From: a virus
Direction: 5' to 3' (one strand)
IMG/VR virus record: IMGVR_UViG_3300044648_000212
Location: 1 to 20,699 of that record
Length of the DNA stretch: 20,699 nucleotides
Shown here: positions 1 to 5,428 of the stretch, one piece after another
How the letters are laid out: every line of letters begins with the position of its first letter
How positions within the stretch are numbered: the first letter of the stretch is position 1
The notes under the pieces: model-generated
What the model was told of the DNA's origin: nothing
Databases searched by the model: none
The model's input: only the letters and a program-made list of their open reading frames with translations
Position numbers and translations under genes: made by a program

Positions 1-402
1 GACGAGTTACTTGACCTCTCCGACCACGGCTGGCGCATCACGAAATATAAAGACCATACCACCGTGGGAAAAGCGTATGCCACACATGACCTCGGGAAAG
101 CTGGTGATAACGCGGTTAAGGATGCCCTCGCCTCATACCAAGATAACGTTGTCATCAACCACACTCACCGTATGCAATTCAGGGTGGAAGGTAACGCCAA
201 AGGGGTTCCGCATGTCGGAGCATCGTTTGGTTGGCTTGGTGACGTTACGAAAGTCGATTATATGTACCGCGTGCGTGCCAATCGGGATTGGGCATTAGGC
301 TTTGGTGTCGGCCTGCTACGAGAGAACGGCATTATTTACCTAACACCAGTGCCTATTGTGCAGTACACCTGTGCGATTGGACTGGAACTATATGAGGTCT
401 AA
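1..402 (+). CDS. Calcineurin-like metallophosphoesterase, C-terminal part (5' truncated by window edge)
   Basis: The frame is open from base 1, so the gene begins outside the window and at least 133 residues are present. NHTHR matches the last metal-binding motif of calcineurin-like phosphoesterases (usually GHTHR). The preceding THDLGKAG and following GASFGWLGD segments fit the small phage members of this family, which hydrolyse phosphoesters using two metal ions. The N-terminal metal motifs (DxH, GDxxD, GNH) must lie upstream and cannot be checked. The substrate is unknown; phage versions could act on nucleotides or nucleic acid ends. The Asn replacing Gly in the GHTH motif is slightly unusual. 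A structured intergenic segment follows directly. Confidence 0.75.
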   Translation, partial: DELLDLSDHGWRITKYKDHTTVGKAYATHDLGKAGDNAVKDALASYQDNVVINHTHRMQFRVEGNAKGVPHVGASFGWLGDVTKVDYMYRVRANRDWALGFGVGLLRENGIIYLTPVPIVQYTCAIGLELYEV

Positions 403-404
403 GC

Positions 405-525
405 GGTGCCGGCCTTATTCCTGTTAAGTGGTGGGTGCTAGCTGGCCCACTCGCGGATAGGACACTGTACCGGCACCTTTGGTAGATTCAACTCCCGCGA
501 TTGAAAGTCGCGGTCAACTGTTACC
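405..525 (+). other. Intergenic segment with nested inverted repeats (structured RNA or regulatory leader)
   Basis: This lies between the phosphoesterase stop and the next likely start. An 8-bp perfect inverted repeat, GGTGCCGG (405-412) with CCGGCACC (470-477), encloses a second stem, GTGGG (431-435) with CCCAC (446-450), and a weak CTT/AAG pairing. A separate hairpin follows: CCGCGA (495-500) and TCGCGG (508-513) with a 7-base loop, flanked by direct repeats of TCAACT (488-493, 514-519). No U-run follows either hairpin, so a standard terminator is unlikely. The outer element is 73 nt long, like a tRNA, but no T-arm can be formed. It could be the leader of the next gene, an RNA processing site or a degraded tRNA. 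Confidence 0.4.
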
Positions 526-550
526 ATCACAGCAAGGATATTATAACACA

Positions 551-733
551 ATGGACAAATATCTACGCGGTGCGATTGAAGAACTGCTACGCCAATCTTA
601 CAAGTGTTCATCCGATAACTTCGGATTCATCCAGGGCCTTCCCATGAAGCAAGTTGCCATGCTCCATAAGCAGTTCGATAAATACCTACGGAAGCATGGC
701 AAGAGACCTGTCAGGCCAGAAGTCGCTGCCTAA
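551..733 (+). CDS. Hypothetical protein, 60 aa
   Basis: Not recognised. I chose the ATG at 551 because AAGGA lies about 13 bases upstream. A TTG start at 479 would add 24 residues but has no Shine-Dalgarno and would run through the hairpin region. The protein is charged and probably helical (MDKYLRGAIEELLRQ near the start, HKQFDKYLRKHGKRP near the end), with two basic DKYLR repeats at residues 2-6 and about 42-46. It could bind nucleic acid. Its stop overlaps by three bases the stop of a convergent gene on the other strand. Confidence 0.5.
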   Translation: MDKYLRGAIEELLRQSYKCSSDNFGFIQGLPMKQVAMLHKQFDKYLRKHGKRPVRPEVAA

Positions 734-930
734 CAATCATCGTCACCGTAAAGATACTGCGGCTTACGCATCGCTTTCCCGCGTCTATCGAACGCGACAT
801 AGAGAAGCGTAATCGTCAGATGGCTAGCAAGGCGCATCGTATGTTCCCATGCGTCGCCAAATGGCGAGTCAGCGATGAACTGCTTTGCAGTTTCCTGTCG
901 CGGTGCAAGACGATCCACAGTATCCATCAT
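730..930 (-). CDS. Hypothetical protein, 66 aa
   Basis: Not recognised. The start is a double ATG; AGGAGGGG lies 4 nt before the first ATG (930) and 7 nt before the second (927), so the 65-residue version is equally likely. The protein is soluble and mixed-charge (DTVDRLAPRQETAKQF near the start, DRRGKAMRKPQ later) and ends in GDDDC. It is the last gene of the leftward operon, downstream of the integrase and a 44-residue membrane peptide, and meets a rightward gene stop-to-stop. Confidence 0.6.
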   Translation of the reverse strand: MMDTVDRLAPRQETAKQFIADSPFGDAWEHTMRLASHLTITLLYVAFDRRGKAMRKPQYLYGDDDC

Positions 931-955
931 AACCCCTCCTGGCTAGACGGTGAAA

Positions 956-1090
956 TTACCTGAGATCAGCTTCCACTATCGGCTTCTCATTCGCTTCGGA
1001 AACGAACATTGCTGTCGCCAGTACCGCTAAGAGTATACACACAGCCATCAGGACGCACAGGGCCACTTCACGAACGGTTATCTCTGTCAT
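956..1090 (-). CDS. Small membrane protein, 44 aa
   Basis: Reading leftward from ATG 1090, the protein starts MTEITVREVAL and then has one hydrophobic helix (about residues 9-30, VALCVLMAVCILLAVLATAM). A short acidic tail ends in EADLR. The ATG overlaps the integrase stop as ATGA, which suggests translational coupling. No function is recognisable. It is one of many single-span microproteins in this genome. Confidence 0.6.
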   Translation of the reverse strand: MTEITVREVALCVLMAVCILLAVLATAMFVSEANEKPIVEADLR

Positions 1091-1923
1091 GGTTGCACCC
1101 CCATGATTCTTCCCGCATTCGTTTCTAACGCCTTCTGGACTGGTGCTAAGTTCAGCCTAGTGTAGATCCCTGTGTTCGCCAGGGTAGTATGATTCAAGAC
1201 ACCCTTGCTAATCAAGGCGATATTTTCCCCATGGATAGCCAGCCAAGACGCACAGGTACGTCTGAGGTCGTGGATTGTCACATCAGGCAGGCCAGCGGCA
1301 CGGCGTATGCTTGTCCATCGGAGATGGGCTGCGCTCTTACTCCAGTGGCCTCGTTTGCTCGCAAAGACGTACTCATTATGATGAGTCAGTGCCTTGATGC
1401 GTTCTAACAAGGGGGTTGGGATGGGCACGGCATGTTTAATCCTGGTTTTGGTACGGTCCTTATGCCAAACGCCTCGAAAGAAATCAATGTCAGTCCATTG
1501 AATCGTGAGCCCTTCCATCTTCCGACAGCCCACCAGGAGGCAGAGGAGGAAATAGCACTGCCAATCCTCTGGCTCGGTACTGAGTACCTTAATGAGCAGG
1601 GGCATTTCCTCGGGCTGCACAAATCTGTCCCGTTCGTTCTTGGGATACTTTTTCACATTTCGGCACGGGTTGTCCCCTTCGTACATCTTCCAGTCTCTCG
1701 CCTTATCAAACATGGTGCGGAGAATGGACAGGCACTTATTGGCCTGGGACTTCGAGTGCTTCCCGATATTGTGATACCACTTCTCCACTATCAGGGGCGT
1801 CACGGCCTCGAGTGAATAGGGCTTGAGTGGGCCAAAGTATTTCGCAATGACCCATTCAAACTCTCGGCGTACCGAGAGATTGGCGACGTGACACTCCTTA
1901 AACTCCTGCATTAAAGCGTCCAT
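1087..1923 (-). CDS. int: Tyrosine-family site-specific recombinase (phage integrase)
   Basis: This 278-residue integrase would join attP and attB by strand exchange through a 3'-phosphotyrosine. The catalytic set is visible: R134 (VGCRKMEGL), K159 in the beta-hairpin (RTKTR), H218 and R221 (HDLRRT), H245 (LNHTT) and the nucleophile Y254 (GIYTRL). Residues 1-90 form the helical core-binding domain. The protein is shorter than the roughly 380-residue integrases because there is no clear N-terminal arm-binding domain. The start has GGAGG about 6 nt upstream. It is transcribed leftward from the same side as the RHH regulator, as expected for a lysogeny module, and a repeat-rich intergenic stretch sits just upstream of its start. 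Confidence 0.93.
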   Translation of the reverse strand: MDALMQEFKECHVANLSVRREFEWVIAKYFGPLKPYSLEAVTPLIVEKWYHNIGKHSKSQANKCLSILRTMFDKARDWKMYEGDNPCRNVKKYPKNERDRFVQPEEMPLLIKVLSTEPEDWQCYFLLCLLVGCRKMEGLTIQWTDIDFFRGVWHKDRTKTRIKHAVPIPTPLLERIKALTHHNEYVFASKRGHWSKSAAHLRWTSIRRAAGLPDVTIHDLRRTCASWLAIHGENIALISKGVLNHTTLANTGIYTRLNLAPVQKALETNAGRIMGVQP

Positions 1924-1967
1924 GATACCTCCGACAAGGTGTTAAATAATCGGACGCGCCGGCCAGC

Positions 1968-2027
1968 GCCCCCTAGTATGGGGGCCTTGTACCCTAGGGC
2001 CTTCCCTAGTTGTAATAGAGTCAACTA
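1968..2027. repeat. Repeat cluster next to int: GC hairpin, three CCCTAG and two GGCCTT copies
   Basis: The 114-bp gap between the integrase start and the neighbouring gene holds a perfect hairpin, GCCCCC (1968-1973) and GGGGGC (1980-1985) with a 6-base loop. CCCTAG occurs at 1971, 1992 and 2004, and GGCCTT at 1983 and 1998. A second inverted repeat is TAGTTG (2007-2012) with CAACTA (2022-2027). Short repeats beside an integrase gene could be arm-type binding sites or part of attP. The GC hairpin could instead be a terminator or attenuator for leftward transcription. No host junction is visible, so the att core cannot be placed. Confidence 0.35.
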
Positions 2028-2037
2028 CGTACATGCT

Positions 2038-2229
2038 CTACGTATTCTCCCTGTCCTTCTTTTTCTGTCGCAATTCTTCGACAAGCCGCGCCAGTTCGTC
2101 TCTTACTGAGCAGCAATGCTCTAACAGGAGCTTCTGAGCGTGCATCCCCTTCCTGAGTTTGTTGCACCGATCTTGAACCAGCCGCAACTTGGCTCTGAGT
2201 GCCAATAAAACCCGCGCCGCCTTTCCCAT
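2038..2229 (-). CDS. Basic, helix-rich hypothetical protein, 63 aa
   Basis: The protein starts MGKAARVLLALRAKL and ends in EELRQKKKDRENT. It is rich in Leu, Lys, Arg and Glu, with heptad-like leucines (LLLEHCC, LARLVEELR), so it is probably a short coiled coil. Its composition is more protein-like than that of the overlapping longer frame starting at 2278, although that frame has a better Shine-Dalgarno (AGGGA). Only a weak GAAAGG site precedes the start chosen here. No function is recognised. Confidence 0.5.
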   Translation of the reverse strand: MGKAARVLLALRAKLRLVQDRCNKLRKGMHAQKLLLEHCCSVRDELARLVEELRQKKKDRENT

Positions 2230-2305
2230 GATGCCGGCCTTTCACATCATGCCCCAGATTTATTTCACGTACGCCCATACTGTCCCTGCACTGTTCAGAA
2301 GCAAG

Positions 2306-2392
2306 TTATGCACCCTGACCGCAGTAGCGAAAAAGAAATAGCAGCAATAAACTGTAGAAGATTGCTGCTGCACCGTACGCCCACCATCTCAT
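2306..2392 (-). CDS. Tiny membrane peptide, 28 aa
   Basis: It starts two bases after the preceding gene's stop. The sequence begins MRWWAYGAAA and continues with a hydrophobic run, IFYSLLLLFLF, then RYCGQGA. A single transmembrane helix fills most of it. The Shine-Dalgarno is weak (AGCGAAAT), so expression probably depends on coupling to the upstream gene. No function is recognised, and coding status is likely but not certain. Confidence 0.4.
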   Translation of the reverse strand: MRWWAYGAAAIFYSLLLLFLFRYCGQGA

Positions 2393-2394
2393 TG

Positions 2395-2565
2395 CTATTT
2401 CGCTGTCAGACTTTGGCTGTTGATCGCCTCAATAATTCTGTCAGCCTTATCGCCAAACACTGAGGCGAGTACAAGGTTGCCGTCAGCGTCTACGACTTCA
2501 AAGACTGGCGTGTTGTCCCAGGCGTTACCGATTTCACGCTTTCTCCATGGCGCTGGATATTGCAT
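2395..2565 (-). CDS. Small phage protein, 56 aa
   Basis: ATG 2565 is preceded by AAGGAGG (2574-2580), a near-perfect Shine-Dalgarno, which decides this start over a longer reading from 2634. The core VFEVVDADGNLVLASVF followed by DKADRIIEAIN resembles a frequent small phage protein type with two beta-strands around a DADGN turn and a C-terminal helix. No biochemical role is known to me. Its first bases overlap the end of the zinc-ribbon gene by about 32 nt. Confidence 0.65.
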   Translation of the reverse strand: MQYPAPWRKREIGNAWDNTPVFEVVDADGNLVLASVFGDKADRIIEAINSQSLTAK

Positions 2566-2695
2566 CTGAGCTACCTCCTTTTTCTGGCTTAGGCCGGCAC
2601 ATCGTACAACCGCAGCAATATGCACAATGACCATTTGGCTGAAATGCCATATCGCAGTTGTTGCAAGTGTAGATGCTGAAGTCTTGGTCTACCAT
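2534..2695 (-). CDS. Zinc-ribbon small protein, 53 aa (start uncertain)
   Basis: The segment YTCNNCDMAF, then HCAYCCGCTMC, contains a CxxC pair followed by a closely spaced Cys cluster typical of a small zinc-binding knuckle. I chose ATG 2695 because GGGGG lies about 6 nt upstream. In-frame alternatives are ATG 2794 (86 aa) and TTG 2872 (112 aa), which would fill the otherwise empty 2696-2881 gap, but both lack a good Shine-Dalgarno. The role is unknown, probably nucleic acid or protein binding. The C-terminus is Ser-rich. Confidence 0.55.
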   Translation of the reverse strand: MVDQDFSIYTCNNCDMAFQPNGHCAYCCGCTMCRPKPEKGGSSDAISSAMEKA

Positions 2696-2881
2696 CGCAG
2701 CCCCCATTTCTGAACGGTGCAACTCAATCCAACTTTCCCCATTCTTCACATTCCCCTTACCGCTCTGGCTGTTTCGACCCACTTTCTTCTCCATTTTATA
2801 CGGTATACAATGGGACGTTTTCACAACAACCACGAACTGTCCTCCGTACTGTTCACCTTTCCAAGGCCCCAAAGACCCTAT

Positions 2882-3097
2882 TCAGACCGCTGCATCCAAG
2901 CGGCGGCGGGACCGTTCATGAATAGGGTGCGATTGTTCCATTTCTAGTAGCGGTATAAATCTAATGAGAGCCTCTTTAATCATGCGGCTCTCACTCCACA
3001 TGGCATCCTGCTTGCGGATAGAAGCCATACGGCGCTTCAGATCCTTCGGCACATACCCAAAGACTTCAGCCGAGTGTTTGCTAATCATTCCCACCAT
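2882..3097 (-). CDS. Ribbon-helix-helix DNA-binding regulator, about 72 aa (likely repressor)
   Basis: The fold is read as a beta-strand (AEVFGYV), helix A (PKDLKRRMASIRKQ), a turn, and helix B (SESRMIKEALIRFIPLL), the Arc/CopG/MetJ pattern in which a dimeric ribbon contacts DNA. A basic tail (ERSRRRLDAAV) follows. AAGGAGG (3100-3106) lies 2, 5 or 11 nt before ATG 3097, GTG 3094 and ATG 3088, so the exact start is open. It is the first gene of the leftward operon and faces a second RHH gene across an operator-rich promoter region, as expected for an autoregulated lysogeny repressor. The repressor role is inferred from position. Confidence 0.75.
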   Translation of the reverse strand: MVGMISKHSAEVFGYVPKDLKRRMASIRKQDAMWSESRMIKEALIRFIPLLEMEQSHPIHERSRRRLDAAV

Positions 3098-3139
3098 CAC
3101 CTCCTTCCTGGCCTTGTAAGACAAAGTGTAAGACTAGAG

Positions 3140-3165
3140 TAGTACCGATACTAGTACCCTGTCAA
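3140..3165 (-). promoter_or_regulatory. Leftward promoter with overlapping GTACTA operators
   Basis: On the minus strand TTGACA (3165-3160) is followed by GTACTAGTAT (3157-3148) and GTACTA (3145-3140). The operator lies between the -35 box and the expected -10 position, where TACTCT is a poor hexamer about 18 nt downstream. A protein bound to the GTACTA half-sites would block polymerase. The downstream gene is the RHH regulator, so autorepression is the simplest reading. Confidence 0.6.
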
Positions 3166-3206
3166 GTGTGGGATTTACGTAACGGTCACTTTTATACAGA
3201 CAAAGG

Positions 3207-3254
3207 ACTTGACAAGGGTTCTCCCTTGGTGGTACTAGTACTACTCAAGTACTA
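3207..3254 (+). promoter_or_regulatory. Rightward promoter with palindromic GTACTAGTAC operator
   Basis: TTGACA (3209-3214) is followed, after an 18-nt spacer, by TACTAG (3233-3238, 4 of 6 matches to TATAAT). This -10 lies inside the perfect 10-bp palindrome GTACTAGTAC (3232-3241). A further GTACTA half-site lies at 3249-3254, just before the Shine-Dalgarno AAGGAGG. The same half-site occurs in the divergent promoter, so one regulator probably controls both. The rightward transcript begins with the 50-residue RHH gene and the early operon. Confidence 0.65.
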
Positions 3255-3267
3255 AGGAGGAACCCTG

Positions 3268-3420
3268 ATGCCAAAGCCACTGAAGCCCACCTCAATCAAG
3301 TTCACCGAACCACAAAAGCGATTCCTCAAGCATACGGCCAAAGCACAGGGCCATTGCAAAATCAGCGTCACCATTAAGCGACTCATAGACCGTGAGATGA
3401 ACCAAAACTCCGCAGCCTAA
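3268..3420 (+). CDS. Second ribbon-helix-helix protein, 50 aa (Cro-like position)
   Basis: ATG 3268 follows AAGGAGG with good spacing. A beta-strand (TSIKFTE) leads into helix A (PQKRFLKHTAKAQ), then a turn and strand (CKISV) and helix B (TIKRLIDREM), giving a minimal RHH fold with no extra domain. The protein is very basic. As first gene of the rightward transcript, opposite another RHH gene and beside shared operators, it occupies the place of Cro in lambdoid switches. It could instead be an antirepressor or a transcription activator of the early operon. The role is inferred from fold and position. Confidence 0.65.
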   Translation: MPKPLKPTSIKFTEPQKRFLKHTAKAQGHCKISVTIKRLIDREMNQNSAA

Positions 3421-3431
3421 GGAGGTGTCCA

Positions 3432-3542
3432 ATGTCGGACTTCCAACTAGGTATTTTACTCGGTGGTCCCGTCTGGTTCGCTGGTCTCGCATTCTTTAGC
3501 TACATCATGTTCACCGGCATGGTGAGAAGGGGGAAGCCATGA
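3432..3542 (+). CDS. Small membrane protein, 36 aa
   Basis: AAGGAGG precedes ATG 3432. After MSDFQLG comes one hydrophobic helix (residues 8-29, including PVWFAGLAFFSYIMF) and a basic tail, RRGKP, which predicts a cytoplasmic C-terminus. Its stop overlaps the next start as ATGA. No function is recognised. It opens a chain of three overlapping membrane microproteins. Confidence 0.6.
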   Translation: MSDFQLGILLGGPVWFAGLAFFSYIMFTGMVRRGKP

Positions 3543-3709
3543 AGCGAATCATTGGCCTCCTCATGTTCATCCTGCCGCTGATTGCCCTGACTGGCTACAT
3601 CACAATCGAGGTGTTGGGATGGCATGGGTTAGCCATGGATCTGACTGCGATTGGCGTTGGCTTCTACATATTTGTGTCGATGATTCTGACTATGGAGGAC
3701 TTTTTATGA
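3539..3709 (+). CDS. Two-span membrane protein, 56 aa
   Basis: ATG 3539 overlaps the previous stop, and an AGAAGGGGGAAG Shine-Dalgarno precedes it. Residues 4-24 (IIGLLMFILPLIALTGYI) and 34-52 (MDLTAIGVGFYIFVSMILT) form two hydrophobic helices joined by a short loop (EVLGWHG). The layout resembles small phage holin-like or superinfection-exclusion proteins, but its place in an early operon argues against a lysis role. Function unknown. Confidence 0.6.
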   Translation: MKRIIGLLMFILPLIALTGYITIEVLGWHGLAMDLTAIGVGFYIFVSMILTMEDFL

Positions 3710-3849
3710 CCGATTACGCCACCGATAAGCGTACTCAGTGGGTGAAGGAGGCTCAGGAAATCTCCTGGGTGGAAGTGATTGAGGCGAAGGACTTTGTGAT
3801 GATTCTGATTCTGCTCAATTTGATCTTGGCGATTCTGATACTGGCATGA
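3706..3849 (+). CDS. C-tail-anchored membrane protein, 47 aa
   Basis: ATG 3706 overlaps the previous stop. Shine-Dalgarno-like GGAGG lies inside the upstream gene about 9 nt before it. A charged soluble N-terminus (DYATDKRTQWVKEAQ and EVIEAKD) is followed by a strongly hydrophobic C-terminal helix (FVMILILLNLILAILILA) that ends at the stop. This is a tail-anchor arrangement. The role is unknown. It is the last of three coupled microproteins, before a structured stretch. Confidence 0.6.
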   Translation: MTDYATDKRTQWVKEAQEISWVEVIEAKDFVMILILLNLILAILILA

Positions 3850-4070
3850 GACACGGCACGGAAGGCGTGGGAGGAGGCGGGGCTACTCTACCGCGACTCG
3901 CCCCTACTAGTGGGGAACAGCCTAGAGCCGTAACCAGTCGGCACCGTGTCGCCTTTGAGGGTTGGCCGTACATATCCCTTGAAACGGCCTCGCTGTCCGA
4001 CAGCAGCGATCAGGAGAGGTCACGGCTTCTTAGTGTTACCTCACCCGGGATGCTAGGGAGCCGTACCTTC
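3850..4070 (+). ncRNA. Candidate structured RNA, about 220 nt
   Basis: This stretch has at least seven ordered inverted repeats. GACACGG (3850-3856) pairs with CCGTGTC (3944-3950) and encloses CACG/CGTG (3857-3860, 3866-3869), CTCTA/TAGAG (3886-3890, 3923-3927) and CCCC/GGGG (3901-3904, 3912-3915). Then come GGCCGT/ACGGCC (3964-3969, 3984-3989), GCTGT/ACAGC (3992-3996, 4000-4004) and GGT-c-ACGGCT (4018-4027) with AGCCGTACC (4059-4067). A 75-codon frame spans it (3846-4073), but its Gly/Ser/Arg-rich product has no recognisable fold and no Shine-Dalgarno. I therefore favour noncoding RNA or a long structured leader for the gene at 4083. No known RNA family is recognised. Confidence 0.45.
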
Positions 4071-4082
4071 TAGGGAGGAATT

Positions 4083-4175
4083 ATGGCTACGCTCATTACA
4101 GTAGGAATACTTATAGCCTTGGTTGGTTTCGGGTTTCTCTTGGGATTCATTTATGCGTGCAAGGTATGCCCCTGA
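4083..4175 (+). CDS. Tiny membrane peptide, 30 aa
   Basis: A strong Shine-Dalgarno (AGGGAGGAA) precedes ATG 4083. The peptide is almost entirely one transmembrane helix (ITVGILIALVGFGFLLGFIY) ending in ACKVCP, with two Cys at the membrane edge. Function unknown. The excellent ribosome site makes translation likely despite its size. Confidence 0.55.
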   Translation: MATLITVGILIALVGFGFLLGFIYACKVCP

Positions 4176-4177
4176 TT

Positions 4178-4300
4178 ATGAGTGAGAAGCCTGTTACGGA
4201 CCGCAAGTATCGTCAAGCCAGACGGCGTAGTGCTCGCAAGAATGCCATGAATAAGTTAGCCAGAAACGTGTGGAAGAAGTTGGAGGTCAAGAAGCCATGA
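4178..4300 (+). CDS. Highly basic small protein, 40 aa
   Basis: It begins MSEKPVTDRKYRQARRR and continues SARKNAMNKLARNVWKKLE, so about 40% of residues are Lys or Arg. It is probably a helical nucleic-acid binder. It starts 2 nt after the previous stop, and its own stop overlaps the zinc-ribbon start as ATGA. No clear Shine-Dalgarno is visible, so coupling is assumed. No function is recognised. Confidence 0.5.
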   Translation: MSEKPVTDRKYRQARRRSARKNAMNKLARNVWKKLEVKKP

Positions 4301-4476
4301 AAGACTACGAAATGCATTATGTAGACGGCAAGCTGCTGATTCATACCTACAAACAAATCACCTGTCGCAAGTGTCGGTCTGGGCATTACTTCTTTGAGAA
4401 TTACCACGGTCAAACGGTCTGCGTAGCCTGTAGGGGCGAAGAGGAAGGGAGGAGGAAACGTGAGCGGATTAGCTAA
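4297..4476 (+). CDS. Zinc-ribbon protein, 59 aa
   Basis: ATG 4297 has GGAGG 10 nt upstream inside the preceding gene, which favours it over an in-frame GTG at 4270. The protein holds two CxxC knuckles, ITCRKCRSG and VCVACRG, about 20 residues apart, separated by aromatic residues (HYFFENYHG): a classic four-Cys zinc ribbon. A very basic tail (EEEGRRKRERIS) follows. It probably binds DNA, RNA or protein; phage zinc ribbons of this size often have regulatory roles. Its tail overlaps the next membrane peptide gene. Confidence 0.65.
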   Translation: MKDYEMHYVDGKLLIHTYKQITCRKCRSGHYFFENYHGQTVCVACRGEEEGRRKRERIS

Positions 4477-4558
4477 GGCGAGATTGCTAGTCATTCTATT
4501 ACTCCTCGGCTGGTTATTCTCAGTTCTCTACGCCTTGCTCTACATGGGGGTGCGCTGA
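4460..4558 (+). CDS. Tiny membrane peptide, 32 aa (GTG start)
   Basis: GGGAGGAGG lies just upstream of GTG 4460, inside the zinc-ribbon gene. After VSGLAKAR comes one hydrophobic helix (LLVILLLLGWLFSVLYALLY) and the tail MGVR. Its TGA shares a base with the next ATG. Function unknown. Confidence 0.5.
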   Translation: MSGLAKARLLVILLLLGWLFSVLYALLYMGVR

Positions 4559-4779
4559 TGCCAAACGGTAGCAGATGGACGGATCACTGCCTGTCACAGT
4601 TCCGACGCTATTCGACCACCATACGGGCTGAGTTATTCGCTGAAGCTCGCCGGCCAGTGGAGTCGTTGAGCGAGGCCCATGTGGACTGGTTACGGGAACA
4701 GATGGTGATACAGAACAGGCTTCGATACGAGATTAAGTCACATCATGCGGAAGGGAGCTTCAATGTCGAGGCCGACTGA
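4558..4779 (+). CDS. Hypothetical protein, 73 aa
   Basis: ATG 4558 has GGGGG 8 nt upstream and overlaps the previous stop (TGATG). The protein is soluble and helical with many charges (RWTDHCLSQFRRYSTTIRAE, EAHVDWLREQM). No motif is recognised. It overlaps the start of the PD-(D/E)XK nuclease by 17 nt, so it belongs to the recombination operon. Confidence 0.6.
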   Translation: MPNGSRWTDHCLSQFRRYSTTIRAELFAEARRPVESLSEAHVDWLREQMVIQNRLRYEIKSHHAEGSFNVEAD

Positions 4780-5419
4780 TGGCTATAAGATTGACGGTGA
4801 GCGGGTGCCGGGAGTGACGACAGTAATTAGCCGCTTCAAGCCCAGCGGTGGTCTCATCCACTGGGCATGGTGTCAGGGCCGTGATGGGAAGGACTATCGG
4901 GAAACCCGTGATGCTGCGGCTGATGCTGGCACCATCGCGCATGACATGGTGGAGGCAGATATTTATGGGGCAACGTTCGATACGAGCAAATACGAGCCAG
5001 ACATCATTCTCAAAGCCGCAGGCGCATTCAAAGCCTACAAAGAGTGGCGGGAGCAAACACAGCTTGAAGTCGCCGAAGCGGAAATCAGCCTCCTCTCCAC
5101 AGTGCATCGTTTTGGTGGGACACTTGACGCTCTCTTCATACGAGGCAATCTTGCGCTCGGGGATTGGAAAACAAGTAATTCCGTCTATGCCGATTATCTC
5201 ATTCAGCTTGGTGCCTACGCTATCCTTTGGGAGGAGAACTATCCAACTCGACCGATCACTGGTGGGTTCCATCTCCTGCGATTTAGCAAACAAGAGTGTC
5301 AAGATGATCCTGTCTCCTTCTCCCATCACTACTGGTCAAACCTCGACCTAGCTAAAGAACAGTTCCTGCTTTACCGCCGTGCTTACGACATTGATAAACG
5401 ATTAAGCAAACTCGTCTAA
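4763..5419 (+). CDS. PD-(D/E)XK superfamily nuclease (RecB/Cas4-like phage exonuclease)
   Basis: The motif order fits the PD-(D/E)XK fold: GTIAHDMVE (residues 56-64, with the conserved His of RecB/Cas4-like members), D122 (GGTLDAL), D134-x-K136 (GDWKTS) and the QLGAY box (148-152). No Cys cluster for an iron-sulfur site is visible, so a plain exonuclease is more likely than Cas4 itself. I chose ATG 4763 because GGGAG lies about 6 nt upstream; an earlier GTG-type start at 4745 would add six residues. The next gene encodes a putative annealing protein, so the pair probably acts like lambda Exo-Bet, with end resection followed by strand annealing. The annealing pair is inferred from synteny. Confidence 0.8.
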   Translation: MSRPTDGYKIDGERVPGVTTVISRFKPSGGLIHWAWCQGRDGKDYRETRDAAADAGTIAHDMVEADIYGATFDTSKYEPDIILKAAGAFKAYKEWREQTQLEVAEAEISLLSTVHRFGGTLDALFIRGNLALGDWKTSNSVYADYLIQLGAYAILWEENYPTRPITGGFHLLRFSKQECQDDPVSFSHHYWSNLDLAKEQFLLYRRAYDIDKRLSKLV

Positions 5420-5428
5420 GGAGGACGC

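Noticed and set aside
405-477. Standard tRNA gene
   Set aside because: The length and outer stem fit, but no T-arm or conserved GGTTCGA-type loop can be formed and there is no proper D-arm.
1432-1815. 127-codon frame on the plus strand
   Set aside because: It is antisense to the integrase catalytic region.
2021-2278. 85-codon minus-strand frame
   Set aside because: Despite a fair Shine-Dalgarno, its Gly/Arg-rich product is not protein-like, whereas the overlapping 63-residue frame has coiled-coil character.
3846-4073. 75-codon protein gene after the tail-anchored microprotein
   Set aside because: The product is Gly/Ser/Arg-rich without a recognisable fold, no Shine-Dalgarno is seen, and the stretch is full of inverted repeats; a structured RNA is the better reading, though translation by ATGA coupling is not excluded.
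4760-5329. 189-codon frame on the minus strand
   Set aside because: It is antisense to the PD-(D/E)XK nuclease, whose motifs are clear.
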